Shown here: piece by piece, positions 1-5,444 of the stretch | Layout of the letters: each line of letters starts with the position of its first letter | Position numbering within the stretch: position 1 is the stretch's first letter | Notes under the pieces: generated by a model | Databases searched by the model: none | Told to the model about the DNA's origin: nothing | The model's input: the letters and a program-made list of their open reading frames with translations, nothing else | Assembly (NCBI GenBank): GCA_029935255.1 | Contig: JAOZKS010000050.1 | Span: forward strand, 1-11,607 | From: Pontiella sp. | GTDB lineage: Bacteria > Verrucomicrobiota > Kiritimatiellia > Kiritimatiellales > Pontiellaceae | Length of the DNA stretch: 11,607 nt | Direction: 5' to 3' | Made by a program: the position numbers and the translations under genes

Positions 1-120
1 TGCGATTATATTAAGCAAGTGGAATACGATATTCTGCTGGGGAAATGCCGTGTGATCGGCCGGAAATTGGGGAATATGATGAAGCATCCTGAAAATTGGA
101 ATCCAAAGGAGAGGAGTTAG
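1..120 (+). CDS. 3' end of an unidentified protein
   Basis: Frame 1 is open from the window edge to a TAG at 118-120 and gives the last 39 residues of a protein. The tail is mixed charged and hydrophobic and ends in a lysine/glutamate/arginine-rich stretch (ending NWNPKERS). I see no motif that identifies a family, so no function is proposed. The next gene starts only 1 nt after this stop, and that gene's Shine-Dalgarno sequence (AAGGAGAGGAG, 106-116) lies inside this reading frame. The two genes are therefore very probably co-transcribed and translationally coupled, which makes a role in the same polysaccharide pathway likely but unproven. Confidence 0.7.
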   Translation, partial: CDYIKQVEYDILLGKCRVIGRKLGNMMKHPENWNPKERS

Positions 121-121
121 A

Positions 122-2302
122 GTGCAACGTTCTCAACCATCAGTTATCGGTCTACAGTCCTCTGTCCTCCTGATCGGCTTGACGATATGTTCTTTCCTCT
201 TCTATGGAGTGGTCGGGCAGGATAAGACTTGGTTGCTTGCGCCGTTGTTTGTTTTCAGCTATGTAGCGATTACGATCGTTCTGTTGAGAAGGGCGTTGGG
301 CACTAGGCATCAGGCTGCAGGTGGGATCGGTGATCCCGCTTCCGCCCCCCGCCCTCCGCCCTCCGGCCTGCTTTGGATTCTGTTCCTCGTATGGGGGATC
401 GCCATGATTCAGCATGCAACCGTCCCTTTCGAGGCTAAGCTGGTAACGCTCTTTATCGGTGGAGTCGTCGGTGCCTATTGGGTTTGGGGCAGTGAGCTGA
501 CAACGTTCAAGGACAACCGCATTGGGTTGGGCATGCTCATCTTTGTGGTCATGCTGGCCGCATTGTATGGGCTGATCGTTCACTTTAAGTGCCCGGATCA
601 GGTGCTGTGGACGGAGCGTTTTGCGATTTATAAGGGGCGGTTAATGTCGACCTATATTTGCCCGAATCATTTTGCGCATTTGATGCAGATGTTGCTGCCG
701 TTCTGTCTGGTGCTGCTGTTTATTCCGCAGTCGGGAGTCTATTTGCGTATTCTGTCAGGCTACAGTTTTCTGGTCTTCCTTCCGCCGCTCTATCTGACGG
801 AATCGCGCGCCGGTTGGTTGGGAAGTATTGCGGCGGTCGGTGTGGTGGCCTGCCTGATGGCGTTGCGACGCAGTAAAAAACTATTTGTTCTCTTGGTGAT
901 CTTAGTGCCTTTGTGTTCAACCCTCCTGCTTTTTGCGGGATGGCGCTTTTCGGAAACCTTCCAGCGCCGGGCCAAACCGGTTGTCGCTTTCCTGCAACAG
1001 CAGTCGGGTGATGGGGTGGGTAGCGAGGCGCGCGACTTCCGTCCACAAACCTGGATGGACACGATCGACATGATCAAAGTGGCCCCCCTGTTGGGTCACG
1101 GCCCCGGCAACTACCGATATGTTTTCCCGGAATATCGAAACCGTTTTAGGGGTCAGCGCATCGTAACCGGTCACCCGCACAATGAATATCTGGAACTGAT
1201 TGCGGACTATGGATGGATCGGGTTTGGGCTTTTTGCCTTGGCGTGGATCTATGGATTAGTTTGGATTCTGATTAAATCGTTGAAGGCGCAAGAAACCCGG
1301 CATGCGTATTTAGGATTCGCCTTTCTCGCTGCTGCTGCAGGAACGATGGTTCATTCCTTCTTCGATTTCGAGATGCATGTCTTTCCGAATGCGCTGGTGT
1401 TTGTATTTTTAGCCGCAGTGGCCGTGGGGCCGATGCGCGCTGTTCGGCGCAGAGGCCGGAGGCCGGAGGCCGGAGGTCAGCAGTCAGTAGCCAGTGCCAT
1501 ACCGGTAGGTGCTGAAAAAGCTTTGGACCATGAACAACCAGCAACCACCACTAAGCAACTAACGCCCAAAGTCCAACGCCTAGATCCCAATCAACTGCTT
1601 AACGGGCTCCTCGCGCTTGGCTTTCTTGTTGGCACGGCCTTCTGCCTTCAGATCATGTCGTCCGCGTTTATCCGAGCTCTCGGCGACCGGATTTCAAACC
1701 AATCATCAGGCACTAGGCACTTGGCACAAGGAACTTTTGACTCGGCTGTGAACTATTATGAACTTGCCATCAAGATTGATCCGCAAAACTGGCGGGCATA
1801 CAAGGGTCTGGGAAAACTCCATCTTAATCAGCGGTATTATTGTCTGGATCGAGATGAAAAACTCCAGTGGGCAATGACTGAGCTGGCATGGTTTAAAAAG
1901 GCCTATCAGCATAATTCGCATGATCCCGAAATCGTGGCAGATCTGGGAAGAGCTTTGATTTTTCTAGCGAAAAACCAACGCCTAATGCCTGCGAAGCAAA
2001 TCGAGCTTGGGCTCGACTTGCTTCGCGAAGCATGCTCCTACCGCAAGTTTAACGATGCCTACTGGTGGACGCTAGGCGTGGAGCTTCGCAAAGCGGAGCA
2101 CTATGGAGAAGCGCTGGAGGTTTTTCAGTATGCAGCAAGGATTAAACGGACGCCGTCGATTAAGATGAATATTGAGTGGTTGGAGAAGCAGGGGGCAGAG
2201 GCCGGAGGTCAGAGGTCAGAGGGCGGAGGACAGGGGGCGGATTTCCAACCGCAACGAGAGAAGACGGACTTGTTGGATTTGCTGAATTTGATGGATAATT
2301 AG
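122..2302 (+). CDS. O-antigen ligase/polymerase family (Wzy/WaaL-like) membrane protein with TPR-like C-terminus
   Basis: Inner-membrane protein of 726 residues that probably polymerises glycan repeat units or transfers a finished glycan from its undecaprenyl carrier to an acceptor. The start is GTG at 122, preceded at 6-nt spacing by a strong Shine-Dalgarno sequence (106-116). About a dozen hydrophobic segments span residues 11-56, 83-150, 187-272, 361-435 and 492-517. Family marks are TYICPNHFAHLM (177-188), the SRAGW motif (228-232), the GHGPGNY loop (325-331) and HPHNEYLELIADYGW (351-365), the hallmark of the Wzy_C ligase domain (PF04932). Residues about 537-690 look like TPR helices. Heptad-repeat tracts interrupt the protein at about residues 57-82, 442-493, 525-538 and 690-710, and a REP-like palindrome encodes about 624-641. 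The TAG stop (2300-2302) is itself in phase with a heptad tract. Ligase versus polymerase cannot be decided from sequence. Confidence 0.88.
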   Translation: MQRSQPSVIGLQSSVLLIGLTICSFLFYGVVGQDKTWLLAPLFVFSYVAITIVLLRRALGTRHQAAGGIGDPASAPRPPPSGLLWILFLVWGIAMIQHATVPFEAKLVTLFIGGVVGAYWVWGSELTTFKDNRIGLGMLIFVVMLAALYGLIVHFKCPDQVLWTERFAIYKGRLMSTYICPNHFAHLMQMLLPFCLVLLFIPQSGVYLRILSGYSFLVFLPPLYLTESRAGWLGSIAAVGVVACLMALRRSKKLFVLLVILVPLCSTLLLFAGWRFSETFQRRAKPVVAFLQQQSGDGVGSEARDFRPQTWMDTIDMIKVAPLLGHGPGNYRYVFPEYRNRFRGQRIVTGHPHNEYLELIADYGWIGFGLFALAWIYGLVWILIKSLKAQETRHAYLGFAFLAAAAGTMVHSFFDFEMHVFPNALVFVFLAAVAVGPMRAVRRRGRRPEAGGQQSVASAIPVGAEKALDHEQPATTTKQLTPKVQRLDPNQLLNGLLALGFLVGTAFCLQIMSSAFIRALGDRISNQSSGTRHLAQGTFDSAVNYYELAIKIDPQNWRAYKGLGKLHLNQRYYCLDRDEKLQWAMTELAWFKKAYQHNSHDPEIVADLGRALIFLAKNQRLMPAKQIELGLDLLREACSYRKFNDAYWWTLGVELRKAEHYGEALEVFQYAARIKRTPSIKMNIEWLEKQGAEAGGQRSEGGGQGADFQPQREKTDLLDLLNLMDN
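134..175 (+). repeat. Heptad-periodic tract A (5' end of Wzy-like gene)
   Basis: Six successive 7-nt units with related words (for example CAACCAT at 134-140, CAGTCCT at 155-161, CTGTCCT at 162-168). The tract encodes residues 5-18 just before the first membrane segment. It is degenerate, so this is the least certain of the tracts. Confidence 0.45.
291..367 (+). repeat. Heptad-periodic tract B inside the Wzy-like gene
   Basis: Eleven contiguous 7-nt units in constant phase. They open with the GCACTAG family (GGGCACT at 298-304, AGGCATC at 305-311) and pass into CCGCCCT-type units (340-367, for example CTCCGCC at 354-360). A short inverted repeat, GGGATC/GATCCC around a 3-nt loop, sits at 323-337. 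The tract encodes a Pro/Gly/Ala-rich loop (about residues 57-82) between the second and third membrane segments. Confidence 0.85.
1446..1599 (+). repeat. Heptad-periodic tract C inside the Wzy-like gene
   Basis: Twenty-two 7-nt units in one phase. Three identical AGGCCGG copies (1453-1473) are followed by AGGTCAG and CAGTCAG. A degenerate middle leads into ACCAGCA, ACCACCA (1537-1550) and CCCAAAG, TCCAACG (1565-1578). The tract encodes the hydrophilic linker at about residues 442-493, between a membrane segment ending near residue 436 and a last one starting near 492. Confidence 0.87.
1696..1737 (+). repeat. Heptad-periodic tract D inside the Wzy-like gene
   Basis: Six 7-nt units: a degenerate first unit, TCATCAG, GCACTAG (1710-1716), GCACTTG, GCACAAG and GAACTTT. 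The tract encodes about residues 525-538, just before the first TPR-like helix. Confidence 0.8.
1991..2041 (-). repeat. REP-like palindromic element embedded in the Wzy-like gene
   Basis: A 16-bp inverted repeat (arms 1991-2006 and 2011-2026, one mismatch, 4-nt loop) is followed by a perfect 14-bp palindrome TGCTTCGCGAAGCA (2019-2032). On the minus strand the element opens with GTAGGAG (complement of 2035-2041). This is the layout of REP sequences: a GTRG-type head plus an imperfect palindrome, as known from Pseudomonas and mobilised by RAYT (TnpA-REP) proteins. It is read in frame as about residues 624-641, between TPR-like helices. Short heptad units (1974-1987) abut its left side. No RAYT gene is in the window, and the REP assignment is by resemblance only. 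Confidence 0.6.
2193..2241 (+). repeat. Heptad-periodic tract F at the 3' end of the Wzy-like gene
   Basis: Seven 7-nt units of the GGTCAGA/GGCCGGA family, including two identical GGTCAGA copies (2207-2220) and two GGGCGGA copies. The tract encodes a Gly/Gln/Glu-rich tail (about residues 691-707) after the last TPR-like helix. Confidence 0.85.
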
Positions 2303-2432
2303 GTGCTAGGCGTTGGGCACTAGTACTCTGAATTCCGAATATTTTAGGTTTATGGTGTGCTAGCATTAGGAAATAAAAGAGGGGCATTAGGCACAGGTAC
2401 TAAGCACCATGTTCTCCTCACTACCACATTGG
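2300..2432 (+). repeat. Heptad-periodic tract G, intergenic, starting at the Wzy-like stop codon
   Basis: This covers most of the non-coding stretch between the Wzy-like gene and the antitoxin (2303-2522). Units TAGGTGC, TAGGCGT, TGGGCAC, TAGTACT run from 2300 in constant phase. A second block has GTGCTAG and CATTAGG at 2357-2370 and GCATTAG, GCACAGG, TACTAAG, CACCATG at 2384-2411. The middle is AT-richer and degenerate. I see no convincing terminator hairpin or open frame with gene-like content. The last ~90 nt before the antitoxin (2433-2522) look non-repetitive and may hold its promoter. Confidence 0.75.
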
Positions 2433-2522
2433 AGTACAGGCTTGAGGGGAACTGCTGGGCCATGGTAGATTCTACAGAGCAGGAGAGGTGAAATAAGGTC
2501 AATCTATGGAGTGGAGGACAGG

Positions 2523-2744
2523 ATGACTACAGCTGAAATGGACAATATGTTAAGATTACCGGTCGAGCAGCGGATTTTACTCGTGGAGGATGTGTGGGAT
2601 TCCATCCGGCCTCAATCTAAGAGAATCCCGGTGCCGGAGAGTCATAAGCAGGAATTGGATCGAAGGTTTGAAAAATACAAGAACGATCCGTCGGCATTGC
2701 TTGATCATCAGCAACTCCGGAATGCTTTAGGCTTGCGGGGATAG
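2523..2744 (+). CDS. Type II antitoxin, addiction-module component family
   Basis: Small acidic protein of 73 residues that should bind and neutralise the toxin encoded 4 nt downstream, and probably represses their shared promoter. The N-terminal half (LRLPVEQRILLVEDVWDSI) matches the short helical antitoxins known as 'putative addiction module component' proteins, with the typical LP.eeR..L.e..wdSi pattern. The C-terminal half (RRFEKYKNDP near 46-55) is the usual amphipathic toxin-binding stretch. I chose the ATG at 2523 because GGAGTGGAGG (2508-2517) sits 5 nt upstream; an in-frame GTG at 2511 would add four residues and lacks a comparable ribosome site. The pair interrupts the polysaccharide genes and is flanked on both sides by heptad tracts. 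Confidence 0.82.
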   Translation: MTTAEMDNMLRLPVEQRILLVEDVWDSIRPQSKRIPVPESHKQELDRRFEKYKNDPSALLDHQQLRNALGLRG

Positions 2745-2748
2745 CTTT

Positions 2749-3009
2749 ATGCGGATTCTCTATGTCCCTGAAATCATCAATGATTTAGCCGATGTTCGTG
2801 ATTGGTATGAAAGCCGTTCAGATGGGCTGGGTGATGAATTTATCCGCATGGCCTATGCCGCTTTCGAGGAGCTGTTGGACTTTCCTGAAAAGTACGAGGA
2901 GGTTTACGGGTTATTCCACCGAGCTTTGATGAGACGTTTCCCTTACAGCATCTACTATCATTCTTCAAAAGATCCTGAGCGGATACTGCAAATGCTTGGA
3001 ACCCGTTAA
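2749..3009 (+). CDS. Type II toxin of the RelE/ParE superfamily, C-terminus probably shortened
   Basis: Protein of 86 residues. RelE/ParE-fold toxins either cleave mRNA on the ribosome or poison gyrase; which applies cannot be told here. Family marks are the DLADVRDWYESRSDGLGDEF segment (12-31) and MRRFPYSIYY (61-70), the conserved core strand. Relatives usually continue past this strand with a final hydrophobic strand and an R-x-P tail. Here the frame ends soon after (ILQMLGTR, stop at 3007), roughly 10 residues short of the usual length. That may mean a frameshift or deletion and an inactive or weakened toxin. The start ATG lies 4 nt after the antitoxin stop, the classic antitoxin-first operon. 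The intact antitoxin frame argues against long decay. Confidence 0.8.
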   Translation: MRILYVPEIINDLADVRDWYESRSDGLGDEFIRMAYAAFEELLDFPEKYEEVYGLFHRALMRRFPYSIYYHSSKDPERILQMLGTR

Positions 3010-3106
3010 TTGGGGGAATAGTAAGTTGCCAAGGGTTACTTACCTTCATTCCTTGCCGCTAAATTGCCTAGTTATTCTTCGTTTAATAACCCCAATATTA
3101 CCTCTC

Positions 3107-3155
3107 CCCGAAAGCCTAATCGCCTAACGCCCATTGCCTTCCCTCTATGCACTTC
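3107..3155 (+). repeat. Heptad-periodic tract H spanning the GT2 start codon
   Basis: Units CCCGAAA, GCCTAAT (3114-3120), CGCCTAA, CGCCCAT, TGCCTTC, CCTCTAT, GCACTTC run in one phase through the ATG at 3147. The rest of the 137-nt gap after the toxin (3010-3106) shows no gene and no clear terminator. The tract leaves no purine-rich Shine-Dalgarno sequence in front of the GT2 start. Confidence 0.75.
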
Positions 3156-4307
3156 ACTATCATAACTCCCAGTTTTAACCAATTGGAGCATCTCAAGCGG
3201 TGCGTGGCATCCGTTGCCGATCAGACGGCTGGGCGCGTGGAGCATAGGGCGCAGAGCGAGCCGTCTCCATCAACCACCAACTCATCAACTTGTACGATCC
3301 ACCACCACATTCAAGATGGTGCCTCAACGGATGGCACGGTCGAGTTTCTGAAGTCGGTCGTGAATAAGTTGGATGTTACCTCTCCTAATGCCAAGAGCCC
3401 AAAGCCCAAAGCCTATTCCTTCAGCTTCTCCAGCGAAGCGGACGAAGGGATGTATGATGCGATTAACAAAGGCATCGAGCAGTCGCTCGATTTGCAGAGG
3501 ACAGAGGACGGAGAACAGACACGAAGTGAAGCTGGAGCAGCACGACAGCAGCGAAGCGGCAAACCAGCAAGAATACCAGCACCAGGCACTAGGCACCATG
3601 CACTAGGCGTTGGTGACAATACGGAGGCCCAAAGCCAAGAGCCCAAAGTCCAAAGCCTTTCCTTCGATAGCGTGATCGCCTGGCTCAACTGCGACGAACA
3701 ATATCTTCCGGGAACATTGCAAAAAGTGGCGGCCTATTTCAAAGAGCATCCCGACGTTGACATCTTGTTTGGCGGCATGTTGATGGTGGACGCAGCGGGG
3801 GAGTTGCTGGCATGTCGCAAGGCCATGCCGATGCGGCGGCTATTTTTAGAAGCGTCGTATCTCTACAACTATTCCTGTTCCATGTTTTTTCGGGAATCGA
3901 TTTGGCGCAAGCTGGGCGGGTTTGATACCTCCTTTAAGAATGCGGGCGATGAGGATCTGATTCGGCGTGCGATCAAGTATGGAGCGAGGAGCGCGGTGTT
4001 GGAGGACTATTTGTCGGCCTTTGTGTATGGGGGTACTAATCTAAGTTCCGATCCTTCTGCGGTACTGGAGCATGAGAGATTGAAGAACTCGGGGAGTGTG
4101 ACAGGACGACTATTCAAGTTACCTCTCAACCTATTCCGGTTGCTGGAAAAGTTTGCAAGGGGGGGGCATGTTCAGCGCAATCCGGTAGCTTATGAGCTTT
4201 ACGCGGAGCGGTTGGATATCAGATCGTGTTTTAAATCGACCTATCCAAGTTGCCGATGGCCGGATGAATCCAAACCCTATTTAATGTCACATCGGTTGAG
4301 TAAATAA
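3147..4307 (+). CDS. Family 2 glycosyltransferase carrying three heptad-encoded inserts
   Basis: Cytoplasmic GT-A enzyme of 386 residues that transfers a sugar from a nucleotide sugar to a glycan acceptor. The core is typical of GT2: MHFTIITPSFNQ at the N-terminus, QDGASTDGT (56-64), EADEGMYDAINKGI (97-110), the metal/nucleotide site LNCDEQYLPG (180-189), and AGDEDLIRRA (266-275) with the likely catalytic acid/base. Relatives read almost directly from VADQT to HIQDGAS and from NKGI to VIAWLN. Here about 20 and about 60 extra residues intervene (about 30-55 and 116-171), plus a short insert at 79-91, all encoded by 7-bp-periodic DNA. The core motifs remain intact, so the enzyme is probably folded and active. 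No Shine-Dalgarno sequence precedes the ATG. A run of eight G (4159-4166) lies near the C-terminus. The GT9 gene follows after 3 nt. The sugar specificity is unknown. Confidence 0.88.
   Translation: MHFTIITPSFNQLEHLKRCVASVADQTAGRVEHRAQSEPSPSTTNSSTCTIHHHIQDGASTDGTVEFLKSVVNKLDVTSPNAKSPKPKAYSFSFSSEADEGMYDAINKGIEQSLDLQRTEDGEQTRSEAGAARQQRSGKPARIPAPGTRHHALGVGDNTEAQSQEPKVQSLSFDSVIAWLNCDEQYLPGTLQKVAAYFKEHPDVDILFGGMLMVDAAGELLACRKAMPMRRLFLEASYLYNYSCSMFFRESIWRKLGGFDTSFKNAGDEDLIRRAIKYGARSAVLEDYLSAFVYGGTNLSSDPSAVLEHERLKNSGSVTGRLFKLPLNLFRLLEKFARGGHVQRNPVAYELYAERLDIRSCFKSTYPSCRWPDESKPYLMSHRLSK
3235..3311 (+). repeat. Heptad-periodic tract I inside the GT2 gene
   Basis: Eleven 7-nt units in phase. They start with GCGTGGA, GCATAGG, GCGCAGA (3235-3255) and shift to the CAACCAC family (TCAACCA, CCAACTC, ATCAACT at 3270-3290). 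The tract encodes a Ser/Thr/His-rich insert at about residues 30-55 of the first Rossmann-like half. Confidence 0.82.
3383..3417 (+). repeat. Heptad-periodic tract J inside the GT2 gene
   Basis: Five 7-nt units: TCCTAAT, GCCAAGA, two identical GCCCAAA (3397-3410) and GCCTATT. The tract encodes the Lys/Pro/Ser stretch at residues 79-91, just before the strand leading into EADEGMYDAINKG. Confidence 0.83.
3494..3661 (+). repeat. Heptad-periodic tract K inside the GT2 gene, the longest array
   Basis: Twenty-four consecutive 7-nt units with no phase slip over 168 bp. The series moves through CAGAGGA-like units (3494-3521), AGCAGCA/CCAGCAA-like units, GGCACTA, GGCACCA, TGCACTA (3585-3605), and GCCCAAA, GCCAAGA, GCCCAAA, GTCCAAA (3627-3654). 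The length equals 56 codons. It encodes a low-complexity hydrophilic insert (about residues 116-171) between the conserved NKGI and VIAWLN elements. Confidence 0.92.
4159..4166 (+). other. G8 homopolymer in the GT2 gene
   Basis: Eight consecutive G read as part of ARGGH (residues 337-341). Poly-G runs of this length in surface-glycan genes are classic slipped-strand contingency sites. Gain or loss of one G here would alter only about the last 48 residues, after the catalytic core. Confidence 0.45.
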
Positions 4308-4310
4308 GAA

Positions 4311-5444
4311 ATGCCTTTAACCTATTCCAAGAAAACAGTACTGCTGAATTCCATGTTGGAACTTTTGGCTTTTTTTCTTTTGTGGCCAAAGGTGCTTTTG
4401 TTGCGCTGCTCAAGCAGTTCGAAGGCCAAACCCATAGTACTCGTCGAACCTTTTGGCATGGGGGATATTCTTTCGTTGAGTGTTATGCTCGATCCGCTCT
4501 CCGAAGCCTTTCCCGATGTTGAAATCCTACTTCTGACCAAAAAAGGAAATGACGAGGTCTATGCGGGCGATCCTCGTATTGCACGGGTCTATACCGCTCC
4601 ATTCCCTTGGTCTAGACTGTCTGGGGGGAAACGCGGTTCGATCAGAGATTGGTTGAACGTGATAAAGACCTGTCGAGAGATTGCCTGTCTAAAACCGAAT
4701 ATCGGGTTGGATACACGAAGTGAGATTAGAAGTCAGATTTTAATGGTGCTATGCGGGTGCTGTCGGCGAGTGGGTTTTACAAACTATTTGAATACAAACA
4801 TTAATGTAAGAGGGCTGTTGCTCACAACAAAAGTGAAGAAACCTGATGCGATGCATCGTTACGAAATGAACCGGCTGCTGTTAAGGGAGGGGCTTGGTGT
4901 AGCGTTGTCTCCGTTGAGGTTTCCCTGTTTTCAGCCAACCCTCCAGTCGGAACGGTTGATCTCAAGTGAACCCGTTGTGCTTTTTCATGTAGGAGCGCGG
5001 TGGAAATATCGTCAATGGCCCACGGAACGATGGGTGGAGCTAGGAGGGCGTTTGAACGCAGAGGGGATTGAGCCTTGCGTAGTCGGAGCTCCGGGTGAAG
5101 AGGATGTTTTGAATCGCATATGCGGCGAAACGGGTTTTACTAAAGTAGTTGCCGGTATGAATCGCCTAATTCAACTCGTTAAGGGATGTGATTTGCTGGT
5201 GTGCCTAGACAGTGGGCCGATGCACTTGGCTCAAACCTTGGGCACACCGGTAGTGGCTATGTTTGGCCCTGGTGATTTCGATTTGTGGCAGCCCCTCGGA
5301 ATAAGGGATCGATATGTTTTTCATCGACTTCCATGCAATCCGTGTTTGCAACTGGATTGTGTTCGTCCAGATGACAGTTGCATGCGAAAAATAGCAGTAA
5401 ACGAAGTTTTTGATCAGATTATTGGGGTTTTGAAAAATGGGTAG
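4311..5444 (+). CDS. Family 9 glycosyltransferase (heptosyltransferase-like)
   Basis: GT-B enzyme of 377 residues of the ADP-heptose:LPS heptosyltransferase superfamily, acting at the cytoplasmic face of the inner membrane. The N-terminal Rossmann half opens with PIVLVEPFGMGDILSLSVM (41-59); the Asp of GMGD (52) corresponds to the family's catalytic acid. The C-terminal half has VLFHVGARWKYRQWP (223-237) and the nucleotide-sugar signature CLDSGPMHLAQTLGTPVVAM (298-317), followed by FGPGDFDLWQPLG. A cysteine cluster at C342, C345, C350 and C357 resembles the Cys-rich tail of many GT9 enzymes. About 40 residues with a hydrophobic stretch (13-32) precede the domain, which may give membrane attachment; the true start could also be a later ATG at 4353. 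The actual donor may not be heptose. The next gene overlaps it by 8 nt. Confidence 0.9.
   Translation: MPLTYSKKTVLLNSMLELLAFFLLWPKVLLLRCSSSSKAKPIVLVEPFGMGDILSLSVMLDPLSEAFPDVEILLLTKKGNDEVYAGDPRIARVYTAPFPWSRLSGGKRGSIRDWLNVIKTCREIACLKPNIGLDTRSEIRSQILMVLCGCCRRVGFTNYLNTNINVRGLLLTTKVKKPDAMHRYEMNRLLLREGLGVALSPLRFPCFQPTLQSERLISSEPVVLFHVGARWKYRQWPTERWVELGGRLNAEGIEPCVVGAPGEEDVLNRICGETGFTKVVAGMNRLIQLVKGCDLLVCLDSGPMHLAQTLGTPVVAMFGPGDFDLWQPLGIRDRYVFHRLPCNPCLQLDCVRPDDSCMRKIAVNEVFDQIIGVLKNG

Noticed and set aside
2442..2471. Sigma70-like promoter before the antitoxin: TTGAGG (2442-2447) and TAGATT (2466-2471), 18-nt spacing
   Set aside because: Each box matches the consensus at only four of six positions and the host's promoter rules are unknown; it is plausible but too weak to list.
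3494..3661. CRISPR array
   Set aside because: The units are 7 nt long, contiguous and degenerate; there are no long direct repeats, no spacers and no cas genes.
3413..3688. Open frames on both strands across the GT2 repeat tract (for example minus 3413-3688 and 3324-3599)
   Set aside because: Period-7 DNA with few stops opens several frames at once. None has a recognised domain, and the + frame is continuous with conserved GT2 motifs on both sides.
4989..5000. GTAGGAGC motif in the GT9 gene as a second REP head
   Set aside because: No palindrome follows, and the codons encode the conserved HVGAR motif of GT9 enzymes.
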